DNA of 64,000 nt from an uncultured Marinicella sp. (lineage in GTDB: Bacteria > Pseudomonadota > Gammaproteobacteria > Xanthomonadales > Marinicellaceae): the NCBI GenBank assembly GCA_947502925.1, contig CANNBS010000001.1, forward strand, positions 248,001 to 312,000, given 5' to 3'. Made by a program: the position numbers and the translations under genes. Numbering within the stretch: position 1 is the stretch's first letter; every line of letters begins with the position of its first letter. Of this stretch, positions 55,357-64,000 are shown piece after piece. A model generated the notes under the pieces. That model was not told where the DNA came from. It worked only from the letters and a program-made list of their open reading frames with translations, and made no database searches.

Positions 55357-55419
55357 GGCTAAACTCCATGTTGTAAAACAATAATTTTAACAAGCCCACC
55401 CAAAACTGGCAAACTGACT

Positions 55420-56760
55420 TTATTTTAGCTGTGTCCGATTGTGGGGAAATAACATACGAAAGCAACTGCCTTTATTCAGCTGACTGTCGATGCTTAATTC
55501 AGCCCCGTGCTTTAAACCGATGTGCTTCACAATGGCCAGACCCAAGCCTGTGCTGTCTTGTTTCTGCTTCACTGAATGGGTGACCCGATAAAACCGCTCT
55601 GTCACATGGGGTATATGTTTGGCGGCGATTCCCGGACCGTTATCTTTGACCTGCAAACAAGCTTGACCATCCTGCCTGAACCAAAGAAGCTGAACCTCTG
55701 TTCCCGGTGGCGTATGTAAAACTGCATTATGTAATAAATTAAGACAAACCCCGGTGATTTCAGACTGATTGCCCTTTAGCCATAAATCAGAATCAATTTG
55801 TGCCGTAAAGTGATGTTCTCGCGCATCCGTGCCGTGTTTAACGTCATTAAACAGCCGATTCAGTAATTGAGGCATATCGATCATATCCTCTTCCTCACTC
55901 ATGACCGTATCATGTTCAATCCGAGACAAGGTCAACATATCAGCGATGATCTGCGACATGCGCTGACTTTGCTCATAAGCCTGTTCAATGGCTTGCTTGA
56001 GTTGTGGCATTTCGGCACTGCGGTTTTGCAAATATTCCAAATACCCGGTAATCACCGTCAACGGAGTCCTGAGTTCATGAGAGGCGTTGGCCATAAAGTT
56101 TTTACGGGATTTTTGTAAGGCTTCCATGGCACTGATATCATGAGCCAATAATAACGTGCGATGTCTGTTGGCTTCAATCACGCGAACCTTAATTAAACGC
56201 TCCGGCGCCGTGGGCTGGACTGCTTTCAACCCATCTTTAGCCGCCTTTTCCGGGGTAAAATAGTTATGATCAAATAAACGCATGATTTTTGAATCCTCAA
56301 AAACCTGCTGTAAAGATTTGCCGACATCGGACGGTGATAAATCAAACATCTGCTCAGCGTGTTCGTTCAGGTATTTGATGGTAAGTGCTTTATTGACCAG
56401 TATCGTGGCATAAGGCAGGGCTTCCACCATGGTTCTGAATTGTTGAATAAGTTCCTTGTTATTGTCTTGAACCGCTTTGGCTTTTTGCCGTTCCTGAACC
56501 AGCCGATTAACCGGCGTGACCAATAAACCAAACATTTTCGGTGGTTCTAATTGTTGGTCATTCTTTTGAAACCAGCGATACAATCGAATTAATCGCATCA
56601 GCCACCAGGCCAGATAGACCGCCAACGCAGTGCCAGCCCCAAGCCAAAACCAGCCCCCAAACCAGAATCCGCTGATAAAGGTTGCCGTACAGACAATCAC
56701 CAGACCTATAAAAATCCACTTCTCTTTGCTTAAATTGTTTGTTTGTGATGTTACTTTCAT
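55420..56760 (-). CDS. phoR: Phosphate regulon sensor kinase PhoR-like
   Basis: A 446-residue histidine kinase. Two N-terminal helices (about 14-33 and 36-54) with a very short periplasmic loop, then a PhoR-type PAS domain (about 107-210: VEALPYATILVNKALTIKYLN). The dimerisation helix bears His228 in ANASHELRTPLTVI, and the ATPase has NLLHNAVLHTPPG, VKDNGPGI and TGLGLAIVKH. The hydrophobic, loop-less input region is typical of PhoR. No phoB response regulator lies beside it, which is unusual, so the name is by domain pattern. Divergent from a porin gene. Confidence 0.82.
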   Translation of the reverse strand: MKVTSQTNNLSKEKWIFIGLVIVCTATFISGFWFGGWFWLGAGTALAVYLAWWLMRLIRLYRWFQKNDQQLEPPKMFGLLVTPVNRLVQERQKAKAVQDNNKELIQQFRTMVEALPYATILVNKALTIKYLNEHAEQMFDLSPSDVGKSLQQVFEDSKIMRLFDHNYFTPEKAAKDGLKAVQPTAPERLIKVRVIEANRHRTLLLAHDISAMEALQKSRKNFMANASHELRTPLTVITGYLEYLQNRSAEMPQLKQAIEQAYEQSQRMSQIIADMLTLSRIEHDTVMSEEEDMIDMPQLLNRLFNDVKHGTDAREHHFTAQIDSDLWLKGNQSEITGVCLNLLHNAVLHTPPGTEVQLLWFRQDGQACLQVKDNGPGIAAKHIPHVTERFYRVTHSVKQKQDSTGLGLAIVKHIGLKHGAELSIDSQLNKGSCFRMLFPHNRTQLK

Positions 56761-56860
56761 ATTTGATGTGAGAGTTCTTGCCTAATAGTAGTCGAAATTT
56801 ATGACAAATCGACAATAAATCTGGTAAATTTTCGCATTCATTAATTTAATATAATTGCCC

Positions 56861-58069
56861 ATGTTTAACTATCAGTTTTTCATTGTTCTATTGGTTTTGA
56901 CTAACACCGCAACCCAAGCGGAAACTGATCCCGCCGCAGAACTTCAGCATTTAAAGGCTCAACTGAAAGCCTTAACCGCTCAAGTCAACCGACTGGAACA
57001 ACAGCTGCAATCAGAAAACAGGGCGCCTCAGAATAAATCAGAAGATAACGTTCAAACAGAAGACCAAGCCAGCGAACCTGTGATCCGTTTTTCAGGTGAT
57101 ATGCGCGGTCGCTATGAATACATTGATAACCGCGGGCAGGCCATTCGTGAACGCAGCCGTATTCGATTACGCCTGGCTGCTGAAGCCGACATCAATGATG
57201 CCACCTCTATGCATGTCCGTCTGGCCACCGGCGGTGATAACCCGACTTCCACCAACCTGACTTTAGACGGTGGTTTTAGTCGCAAGGATTTTGGACTGGA
57301 TCGTGCCTACATCAAACACCGGCTTAATGACCAACAACAACTACAACTGGGCAAAATGAGTAACCCTTACCAACGCATTGGCGGACATGGGATTTTGTTT
57401 GACAGCGATTTAAACCCTGAAGGCCTGTCCTGGAAACTTGCTCAACAGCAGTGGCATGCAGTCATCGGCGCATTTTATCTGGATGAACGAAAAAATGACG
57501 ACAACATCATGCTGTATGGTGGCCAGGTGGCTTTTAAACACGCTTTTTCAAACAGCGCCATTCAGTTAGGTCTGGGTTATTTTGATTATGACAATCTTAA
57601 AGGCGCGCAGCCCATTTACCAAAATGAACGCTTCGGCAATCGTTTCAATAACAAAAATCAGATGATCAATGATTTTAACATTGCCGAAATAACTGCGCAT
57701 TATGACAACGACCAGTTACCACGCCCCTTAACTTTATTTAGTAGTTATTTAAACAACACCGCGGCCGATGACGAAAATGAAGCTTTTGTCGCCGGTTTCA
57801 GCTACGGCAGCGCCAAAAAGCCAGGTGACTGGCAACTGGGTTACAGCTACCAATACACCGAAGCCGATGCCGTTTACGGCCTGTTTAATGATTCAGACTT
57901 CGCCGGTGGTCAAACCGATTCACGGGGTCATATGTATCAATTTGGCTATGGGCTCACTCAAAATACATCGCTGTCTTTCACCTGGATAGATGCGGTGAGA
58001 AACATGCATCTGGGCACCGCCACCGATTACGACCGTTTAATGCTGGATCTCAGTTACTGGTTTAAATAG
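56861..58069 (+). CDS. Putative outer-membrane porin
   Basis: A 402-residue outer-membrane protein. Signal peptide about 1-19 (TATQAETD), then a coiled-coil trimerisation segment (about 22-50, LQHLKAQLKALTAQVNRLEQ) and a barrel of about 16 strands ending DLSYWFK. Sequence blocks RFSGDMRGRYEYID, LGKMSNPYQRIGGHGILFDSDLNPEGL fit the putative-porin family of marine gammaproteobacteria. Start ATG at 56861 is preferred over TTG six bases earlier. It faces the phoR-like gene head to head, but I see no standard PHO box. Confidence 0.85.
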   Translation: MFNYQFFIVLLVLTNTATQAETDPAAELQHLKAQLKALTAQVNRLEQQLQSENRAPQNKSEDNVQTEDQASEPVIRFSGDMRGRYEYIDNRGQAIRERSRIRLRLAAEADINDATSMHVRLATGGDNPTSTNLTLDGGFSRKDFGLDRAYIKHRLNDQQQLQLGKMSNPYQRIGGHGILFDSDLNPEGLSWKLAQQQWHAVIGAFYLDERKNDDNIMLYGGQVAFKHAFSNSAIQLGLGYFDYDNLKGAQPIYQNERFGNRFNNKNQMINDFNIAEITAHYDNDQLPRPLTLFSSYLNNTAADDENEAFVAGFSYGSAKKPGDWQLGYSYQYTEADAVYGLFNDSDFAGGQTDSRGHMYQFGYGLTQNTSLSFTWIDAVRNMHLGTATDYDRLMLDLSYWFK

Positions 58070-58157
58070 GCTTTCCCTGACAGGCCATCACAATTACATT
58101 GGTCAGCAACCGCCTGAGATGTTAAAATTTAATGATATATTCAGCCATTCATAATCC

Positions 58158-59252
58158 ATGAACGATAAAGACAACACACAAAATGATAACCATGCCGAAT
58201 CTGATGTTATTGAAGTAACCGATCAAGATCAACAGCCTGAGTCAGAGGACGTCGAACAATCACCACCTCAACAAGGTGGCCGCGGTCTGGCCGTGTTCGG
58301 ACTATTACTGGCCTTATTGGCTTTGCTTACGGCCGGCTGGGTATATTACAAACTTGAATTTCAGACAGAAGAACCTCAGGCTCTGGATCAACTGGACGCA
58401 ATGGCGAGTCAACAAGATCTCAATCAATTACAAAGCCGTGTTGCTCAGGTCGAAAAAGAACTGAAACAACAATCGCAATCAGTTAATCAAAACAAGCAAG
58501 ATATCCAGCAACTTCAGCAAAGCTTGAGCGAATTGCCAAACAATGAATTTGATGCTGCGCCCCTGGAACAAAGAATCAATGATTTACAACAACAACTAAC
58601 CGCACTAAAAAACCAAAAGCAGGAACAAAGCAGCGAACCGCAAACTAAAGAATATTTATCGGCGCTGGCCCGGGCACAAAGCGTTCGAGCCTTGAAAACA
58701 GTGCAATTGCTCCTCACTCAGCAACAAATCCCTCAAGCGGTGGAAGTCCTGAAGCAGTGGCGCAACAATAACCATTTACCTTTGGCGGTACAAACCCGGT
58801 TACAACAATTGGTCACCACCCTAAGCAATATCGCAACACCGGATGTCAATCAGCTCAGACAACAGCTGACGGCCATTAAAGATAACATCATGGCATTAAG
58901 CCTGACCACAGAAACCCAGCAAAGTGAACAACCGGCCTGGTACGAACGGTTTATTACCGTGAAAAAAATCAAAGCCGAGCAACAGGATCTTAACAGTGCC
59001 GATTTACAACAACTCAAAGCCAACGCCGGTCATTCAATTCAACAGGCCGAATTGGCACTGGCCTTGCAACAACCGGACTTATGGCATGATGCACTGCAAA
59101 GAACCAAAAACATTTTGGCAAAAGCACCCATCGACACCCAATCTATCGGGCAGCAAATTGAACAGCTTGGCCAACAAAATATCACTGCTCAGGTACCCGA
59201 CAATTTAGGCATCCAGGCCCTTATTCAGCAAATTGAGGGCATCACAGAATGA
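58158..59252 (+). CDS. hemX: HemX-like membrane protein
   Basis: A 364-residue inner-membrane protein: acidic N-terminal tail, one helix (about 45-65, LAVFGLLLALLALLTAGWV), and a long periplasmic or cytoplasmic coiled-coil part rich in Gln. HemX is annotated as a uroporphyrinogen-III C-methyltransferase relative but lacks the enzyme's domain; in E. coli it is a partner of HemY in heme-pathway organisation with unclear activity. It overlaps hemY by four bases (ATGA). The usual hemC and hemD are not in the window, as a porin precedes it. Confidence 0.88.
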   Translation: MNDKDNTQNDNHAESDVIEVTDQDQQPESEDVEQSPPQQGGRGLAVFGLLLALLALLTAGWVYYKLEFQTEEPQALDQLDAMASQQDLNQLQSRVAQVEKELKQQSQSVNQNKQDIQQLQQSLSELPNNEFDAAPLEQRINDLQQQLTALKNQKQEQSSEPQTKEYLSALARAQSVRALKTVQLLLTQQQIPQAVEVLKQWRNNNHLPLAVQTRLQQLVTTLSNIATPDVNQLRQQLTAIKDNIMALSLTTETQQSEQPAWYERFITVKKIKAEQQDLNSADLQQLKANAGHSIQQAELALALQQPDLWHDALQRTKNILAKAPIDTQSIGQQIEQLGQQNITAQVPDNLGIQALIQQIEGITE

Positions 59253-60418
59253 AAAAATTTGTGGTGACAATCATTGTTTTGGTGCTACTGATGGCTGCTG
59301 CCTGGTTAACACCTTTGTTGTTAAAAAATCCCGGGCTGTTACAACTGGAAATACTCGGCTATCAGGTACAAATGACCGCCATCACCGCCGCTGTTTTAGT
59401 ACTGGCTTTGCTGGTAACGCTCTGGTTACTGTGGGGGTTACTGAAAGCCCCTCAAAAATTAGTCCGCAAGGTCTCCGATTACCGCCAACAAAAACAGTTT
59501 GATCAGGGCTTACTGGCCTTCAGTGAAGGTCACTGGCAGAAAGCTGAAAAGTTACTGCTTAAGTCAGCAGAAAAAAGTAAAAACCCACAACTCAGTTACA
59601 TGGCAGCGGCTCGCGCTGCTTTGGCGCAACAGAATTTAGAATCGGCCATGTCACATCTGGACGCCGCTGAACAAACCGTTGATAACCCCTTAACCATTGA
59701 TTTAACCCGGTGTGAAATATGGCTTAAATCCGGTCACCTGCAACAAGCCAGGGATTTACTGGAAACCATTTTATCCAGCTACCCGAATAATCCACGGGCA
59801 GTGCGCATGATGTTACAGGTTAGTGAACAGCAAAAAGATTATCAACGCATTAAAAACCTGCTACCCAAAGCCCATAAATTATCACTGGTTGATAAACTGC
59901 AGAATGAAACCATGCGAGATCAGGCCACCCGTGATGGCTTAACTCATGCCATTGACGAACAACAACTGTTAGCCCTGTGGTCGGAGCTGAGCCGTAAACA
60001 GCAAAAATTTTATCTCTATGAATTCTGCGAAAGCGGCTTACGCGTCGGAGCCTATCAAGCGGTTACTGATGAAATCGAACGGGCGCAAAAATATCACTTT
60101 GATGACCAGTTGGTTCACTATTGGTCACAGTTACCCCATAATTTAAATCACCGACTAAAAATCGCCGAAAAATGGCATGTACAGCACCCGAAAAACCGCT
60201 CGGTTTTACTGTGTTTAGGTCAGTTATATATGGCCAAAAAACAGTGGGGTGATGCCAAAGAAGCCCTACAAAAAGCCTTAATATTACAATCAGACGCCAC
60301 CGTTAATCAGTTGCTGGCAGAGACCTATCAACAGCTTGATGAGCCTGAACTGGCTTTAGAACATTACAGTCAGGCCAGTCAAAGTAAGGCCTCATTGGTA
60401 CCGACTGACAAGGCTTAG
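59249..60418 (+). CDS. hemY: HemY-like TPR membrane protein
   Basis: A 389-residue inner-membrane protein: two helices (about 4-25 and 43-66) with the short loop between them, then TPR repeats (LLAFSEGHWQKAEKLLLKSAEK, AARAALAQQNLESAMSHLDA, AKKQWGDAKEALQKALI). This is the proteobacterial HemY linked to heme biosynthesis, not the protoporphyrinogen oxidase also called HemY. It follows hemX as usual and ends in a hairpin at 60416. Confidence 0.9.
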   Translation: MKKFVVTIIVLVLLMAAAWLTPLLLKNPGLLQLEILGYQVQMTAITAAVLVLALLVTLWLLWGLLKAPQKLVRKVSDYRQQKQFDQGLLAFSEGHWQKAEKLLLKSAEKSKNPQLSYMAAARAALAQQNLESAMSHLDAAEQTVDNPLTIDLTRCEIWLKSGHLQQARDLLETILSSYPNNPRAVRMMLQVSEQQKDYQRIKNLLPKAHKLSLVDKLQNETMRDQATRDGLTHAIDEQQLLALWSELSRKQQKFYLYEFCESGLRVGAYQAVTDEIERAQKYHFDDQLVHYWSQLPHNLNHRLKIAEKWHVQHPKNRSVLLCLGQLYMAKKQWGDAKEALQKALILQSDATVNQLLAETYQQLDEPELALEHYSQASQSKASLVPTDKA

Positions 60419-60440
60419 TGTAGTGTATTGAACTACACTA
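60416..60440. other. Hairpin after hemY
   Basis: TAGTGTAGT pairs perfectly with ACTACACTA around a 7-base loop, starting at the hemY stop codon itself. There is no good T run after it, so it may stabilise or help end the hemXY transcript rather than being a classical terminator. Confidence 0.5.
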
Positions 60441-60449
60441 GTTGGCATT

Positions 60450-60663
60450 TTATACACAAGCCATCATTTGCCAGGCAAACAACAACCGCTTAAAAGAATC
60501 TATTACAATTCAGCTTTTGGAACACGCTGTATCTTATTGATAAATATAGATATTATCTATTTGGGCAAATTTTAACCAATCCACAACGTCTCGTTTGTTT
60601 ATCCTGTTTTGGACCGATTAATGTCACGTTATCAACACAGTTATCCACAGTTTGTGTGGATAA
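60450..60663. other. DnaA-box cluster in a non-coding gap
   Basis: The 347-base gap 60419-60765 has no gene. It holds three strict TTATNCACA matches: TTATACACA (60450-60458), TTATCCACA (60641-60649) and its inverse TGTGGATAA (60655-60663), plus TTATCAACA (60629-60637). An A/T-rich stretch lies at about 60529-60575. The second and third boxes form a 10-bp inverted repeat. This could be an origin, a DnaA titration or reactivation site, or a DnaA-regulated locus. Confidence 0.6.
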
Positions 60664-60721
60664 CATTAAAGTGTGATTTTGGGACTTACGCTTTGGCTCC
60701 CGGCTCACGCAGCACACCGCT

Positions 60722-60764
60722 ATCCATGGATGCGTCATTCACTTTTGTTACCGAGAAAAGTGAA
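60722..60764. repeat. Palindrome and hairpin, possible intergenic repeat
   Basis: ATCCATGGAT (60722-60731) is a perfect palindrome, and TTCACTTTT (60738-60746) pairs perfectly with AAAAGTGAA (60756-60764) around nine bases, ending two bases before the stop codon of the transporter gene. The arrangement resembles dispersed intergenic repeats of related genera, but no second copy is seen in this window. Confidence 0.3.
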
Positions 60765-60765
60765 T

Positions 60766-61545
60766 TTAGACACTCAGATACATTCTGACGGCTAACAGGA
60801 TTATCAGAACAGCAAACCCAATACGCAAGTGTCCGGTGGGCAGGCGATGGGTCAGGTTGGCACCGACACGAGTACTAAAAAAAGCCCCCGCGACAATTAT
60901 TAAAGTGGCCGGCCAATAAATATATCGTTCGTTCTGATTGCCCCAGGTCAAAATCAGGTAGCTTAAGGTGCCACTTAAAGCGATAAAAAAACCCAAAGCC
61001 GCGGCGGTGCCAATGGCTTTTTGCATCGTAATTCTGTACCAATGTAAATAAGGAACAGTCAGGGAACCACCACCAATGGCAATCAATGCGGACAACAAAC
61101 CAATCACCAGACCCGCCGGCCATAATCTTAAGGCGGTCAGTGCTGTTGGCCGGTCTTGTTTGGGTTTGAAATCAAACACCATTTGTAGCGCAATTAGCAC
61201 CATTAAAGTTAAAAACACCAGCGCCACGGTTTGACCGGATAATTGTAAAGCCAGCCATGAAGCCACGGCACTGCCTAAAATCACCGCAGGCGCCAGATGC
61301 CACAATAATCGACCGATCACAGCCTGGTGTTTTAAATGGGTTCTGACACTGATCAGACTGTTAAACAGAATCACAGACAGCGAGGTCGCCAGCGCCATGT
61401 GTACTACCTGAGATTCAGGCATGCCCTGCCATAAAAAGTAGGCTGATAAGGCTGGCACCATGATGGCGCCACCGCCAATACCGAATAAGCCGGCAAAAAA
61501 CCCCATCACCAGACCCAATAGCAGTAATAATACTGCGCTTAACAT
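60766..61545 (-). CDS. TSUP family transporter (TauE/SafE)
   Basis: A 259-residue inner-membrane protein with seven to eight helices and the twin family motifs GLFGIGGGAIMVPALS (residues about 19-34) and LIAIGGGSLTVPYL. TSUP proteins export or import sulfur-containing anions and organic acids; the substrate here is unknown. It starts three bases after the stop of the HerA-like ATPase gene, so the two are one transcript. Confidence 0.92.
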   Translation of the reverse strand: MLSAVLLLLLGLVMGFFAGLFGIGGGAIMVPALSAYFLWQGMPESQVVHMALATSLSVILFNSLISVRTHLKHQAVIGRLLWHLAPAVILGSAVASWLALQLSGQTVALVFLTLMVLIALQMVFDFKPKQDRPTALTALRLWPAGLVIGLLSALIAIGGGSLTVPYLHWYRITMQKAIGTAAALGFFIALSGTLSYLILTWGNQNERYIYWPATLIIVAGAFFSTRVGANLTHRLPTGHLRIGFAVLIILLAVRMYLSV

Positions 61546-61548
61546 GAC

Positions 61549-63012
61549 TTATCGGCGTTTACCAAACAGCGCTTTCCAGAGCCCGTTAACCACTTTGGTG
61601 GTTAGTTTTCTGGTGAAATCCTTACCGACTTTCGTGGCATAGGAATCACGACTGCGGCCACGGTATTTTTTGGATTCTGCTTCCGCCGCTTCTAAGCGTG
61701 CCTGTTCAGCGGCTTTCTGGCGTGCCAGTTCAGCCGCCCGTTGTTGTAATTTCTCTTGTGCTGACTCACGGTCCAACGATTGTTCATAAACACCTTTTAC
61801 CGGCGAACGCGATATGATGGCCTGCCGCTCCTGATCAGTGATGGGTCCCATACGACAACGTGGCGGTGCGATTTTAACCCGTTCGACCACCCGTGGTGCG
61901 CCGTTCTCATCTAACGTTGACACCAGGGCTTCGCCTACACCTAACTGACTGATAACATCGGCCGTATCGAAGTTCGGGTTAGGTCGGAATGAATCGGCCA
62001 CGGCTTTAATGACTTTTTTATCCTTCGGTGTATAGGCACGTAAAGCATGCTGAATTTTATTGCCCAACTGACCCAGTACATTGGCCGGTATATCACCGGG
62101 TGACTGGGTACAAAAGTAAACCCCCACGCCTTTGGAGCGAATCAGACGGGCCACTTGTTCAATGCGCCGTAATACCTCGGTGGGACAGTCAGAAAAAATC
62201 AAATGGGCTTCATCGAAAAACATCACCAGTTTCGGCAGTTCAGGATCGCCCACTTCAGGCAAAGTCTCGAATAACTCCGTCATCAGCCATAATAAAAAAG
62301 TGGCATAAAGCTGTGGTTTCATCATCAGATCTCTGGATTCAAGAATACTGATGATGCCTTCGCCGGATAAATCCTGACGCATCAGATCACTGAGTTTTAA
62401 GGCCGGTTCACCCAGCAAAAATTCACCGCCTTGCGACTCGAGGCGCAATAATCGCCGTTGAATGGCGCCAATGGAAGCCGATGTGACACGCCCGTAATTC
62501 AATGAAATTTGTTTTTGTTGCTCACCAATATACTGCAACAAGCTGTTTAAGTCTTTGAGATCCAATATCAGTAGATTTTCATCGGCGGCATATTTAAACG
62601 CCACCGCCAACACACCTTGCTGGACATCACTTAAATCTAACAGGCGACTTAAATACAGCGGACCAATTTCCTGAATGGTGGTGCGAACCGGATGACCGGC
62701 CTGACGGAAGATATCCCAGAATATGGATGGCCTGCCTGAATAGTCGTAATTTTTAATATTAAGTTCTTTGGCGCGATTATCTAAAAAGGGTTTTTGTTCA
62801 CCGGCCTGGGATAAACCGGCTACATCACCTTTAATATCGGTGACAAAAACCGGCACACCCAACCGCGAAAAGTTTTCAGCCAACACCTGAACCGTCACCG
62901 TTTTACCGGTGCCGGTGGCGCCGGTAATCAGACCGTGCCGGTTGGCAAAATTCCCCAGGATGACCGCCGGATTCTCGCCGTGGCCAAAATGTAGTTTTTT
63001 GGCCTGACTCAT
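61549..63012 (-). CDS. HerA-like helicase / DUF853 ATPase
   Basis: A 487-residue ATPase. Walker A GATGTGKTVTV (about residues 31-41) and Walker B LVMFFDEAHLIF are clear, with QVARLIRSKGVGVYFCTQSPGDIP typical of FtsK-HerA enzymes. The C-terminus is an Ala/Glu/Arg-rich helix and a basic tail (KALFGKRR). DUF853 members such as YjgR have no defined role; DNA or RNA translocation is inferred. The start ATG at 63012 overlaps the stop of the aminopeptidase gene (ATGA). Confidence 0.9.
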   Translation of the reverse strand: MSQAKKLHFGHGENPAVILGNFANRHGLITGATGTGKTVTVQVLAENFSRLGVPVFVTDIKGDVAGLSQAGEQKPFLDNRAKELNIKNYDYSGRPSIFWDIFRQAGHPVRTTIQEIGPLYLSRLLDLSDVQQGVLAVAFKYAADENLLILDLKDLNSLLQYIGEQQKQISLNYGRVTSASIGAIQRRLLRLESQGGEFLLGEPALKLSDLMRQDLSGEGIISILESRDLMMKPQLYATFLLWLMTELFETLPEVGDPELPKLVMFFDEAHLIFSDCPTEVLRRIEQVARLIRSKGVGVYFCTQSPGDIPANVLGQLGNKIQHALRAYTPKDKKVIKAVADSFRPNPNFDTADVISQLGVGEALVSTLDENGAPRVVERVKIAPPRCRMGPITDQERQAIISRSPVKGVYEQSLDRESAQEKLQQRAAELARQKAAEQARLEAAEAESKKYRGRSRDSYATKVGKDFTRKLTTKVVNGLWKALFGKRR

Positions 63013-64000
63013 TGTTGGTATTTTGTTTTGAGCCAATCCATCACCGCTGCCAGACCCAGCGCCTCGCCGCCTTCAGTGCCACCGGTGCGATCACCAAAAT
63101 TCCAACCGTAAGTGTCAATATGAACCCAATCAATGTCTTCATCGACGAAACTTTGTAAAAACAATCCCGCGGTAATACATCCGGCCTGCGGTATGCTGGC
63201 GCTGTTGTTAATATCCGCCACGGTGGACTTTAAGTATTCTTTGTAACGCGCCGGTAAAGGCATCGGCCACATTTCATCACAGGTTTTTATGCCGCTTTCT
63301 TTAATGGCCTCAGTTATCTTATCGCGGTTACTGAACACCGGCGTCACCGTTGGTCCCATGGCCACCCGTGCGGCACCGGTTAAGGTGGCAAAATCAATTA
63401 ATAAATCCGGTTTTGATTCGCAGGCATAGGTTAAACTGTCAGCCAGTATCACCCGACCTTCAGCATCGGTATGACCGATTTCAATGCTTTGACCACTGCG
63501 GCTGGTAACCACATCACCCTGACGAAAAGCACTGCCGGATACTGCATTTTCGACCGCCGGTACCAGTACTTTTAAACGCACCGGTAATTGTTGCGACATA
63601 ATGAGTTGCGCCAGGCCCAACACATGGGCGCCGCCACCCATATCTTTTTTCATCCAGCGCATAAACTGCGCGGCTTTCATATTATTACCACCGGTATCAA
63701 AACAAACGCCTTTACCGACCAATGTTACTAAGGGCAGACTGTCATCATCACCCCAATTAAGTTCAATCAAACGGGGCGCTTTGTGACTGGCGCGTCCGAC
63801 AATGTGAATGGTGGGAAAATTTTCACTGAGCAAAACATCACCCACCAACTGATCAAAAGTCATGTGATGGTTTTCGGCAAATTCTTCAGCAAATTCAGCC
63901 AGTTCAGTAGGACCCATATCATCGGCGGGCGTATTAATCAGATCCCGCACGGTATAAGTGGCTTCAACCACCGCCAGGTCATAGCTATATTGGCTGTTAT
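63009..64000 (-). CDS. Leucyl aminopeptidase family protein (M17), 5' end outside window
   Basis: The C-terminal catalytic part of an M17 aminopeptidase, open through the window edge: residues continue before the first in-frame GTG at 63971 (reading NSQYSYDLAVVEATYTV). Metal and active-site segments are intact: LVGKGVCFDTGG with the binding Lys and Asp, MKKDMGGGAHVLGLA, and NTDAEGR-like GHTDAEGRVILAD with the conserved Arg. Members release N-terminal residues from peptides in the cytoplasm using two metal ions. The GGNNMKAA region differs from the classical PepA loop, indicating a family relative rather than PepA itself. Confidence 0.92.
   Translation of the reverse strand, partial: NSQYSYDLAVVEATYTVRDLINTPADDMGPTELAEFAEEFAENHHMTFDQLVGDVLLSENFPTIHIVGRASHKAPRLIELNWGDDDSLPLVTLVGKGVCFDTGGNNMKAAQFMRWMKKDMGGGAHVLGLAQLIMSQQLPVRLKVLVPAVENAVSGSAFRQGDVVTSRSGQSIEIGHTDAEGRVILADSLTYACESKPDLLIDFATLTGAARVAMGPTVTPVFSNRDKITEAIKESGIKTCDEMWPMPLPARYKEYLKSTVADINNSASIPQAGCITAGLFLQSFVDEDIDWVHIDTYGWNFGDRTGGTEGGEALGLAAVMDWLKTKYQQ

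Noticed and set aside
56761..56860. PHO box between phoR and the porin
   Set aside because: TTGTC repeats are present but with an 8-base period, not the 11-base spacing of PHO boxes.

Overview
The window reads as one continuous piece of a gammaproteobacterial chromosome of middling GC content. The evidence is the gene order atpI-B-E-F-H-A-G-D-C, the glmU-glmS pair, the lptM-dapF-DUF484-xerC string, hemX-hemY, secB-gpsA, and trxC. The genus cannot be read from the sequence alone; a marine, Marinicella-like or Xanthomonadales-related lineage is a guess. There is no rRNA, tRNA, CRISPR array, phage or transposase. Almost everything is intact, and many genes overlap or abut.

Layout. 1-3062: the 5' tip of a cytochrome b561-like gene, a LysR regulator, and a divergent DoxX / pirin / nitroreductase redox set. 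3063-6249: glmU-glmS. 6389-11101: an AT-rich orphan membrane protein, a large M16 lipoprotein protease and three small membrane proteins, one with a PH-like domain. 11187-16267: MBL hydrolase plus PPK2, a Gdx/SugE exporter, an MBL-rhodanese fusion, TrxC, a GNAT enzyme with a probable frameshift, and a tiny membrane protein. 16404-23361: the complete F1Fo ATP synthase operon with its promoter and terminator. 23515-26112: lptM-dapF-DUF484-xerC. 26168-29355: esterase, birA, SPOR-like protein and glycosyltransferase. 29310-31060: msrB and a DegQ-type protease. 31171-42111: pyrF, an RND efflux pair, rmuC, an SRPBCC-GyrI fusion, gpsA, secB, a rhodanese and an EnvC-like amidase activator. 42113-46349: an exported methyltransferase, two tandem secreted paralogs, an isoaspartyl peptidase, a small Rho-N-like protein, an FKBP isomerase and a cytochrome c. 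46528-50552: a four-gene iron or heme uptake operon under a Fur-type promoter. 50813-53038: btuB with a full cobalamin riboswitch and promoter. 53100-60418: a TPR/transglutaminase-like lipoprotein, SDR-glnB, phoR, a porin, hemX-hemY. 60419-60765: a non-coding gap carrying a DnaA-box cluster. 60766-64000: a TSUP transporter, a HerA-like ATPase and a truncated M17 aminopeptidase.

How it works together. Most of the window is core biology: energy (ATP synthase), cell envelope (glmUS, dapF, envC, degQ, lptM), heme (hemXY), nitrogen sensing (PII) and protein export (secB). Metal and cofactor supply is the best-regulated accessory theme: a Fur-like promoter drives the TonB/DUF4198/DUF2271/PepSY operon, and a B12 riboswitch controls btuB. 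Redox and sulfur stress form a second theme (LysR-DoxX-pirin-nitroreductase, MBL-rhodanese, TrxC, MsrB). I found no obvious new multi-gene system. The best leads are the DnaA-box cluster, the MBL-rhodanese protein with an altered metal motif, the transglutaminase-TPR lipoprotein, the tandem secreted paralogs and the small membrane-protein trio.
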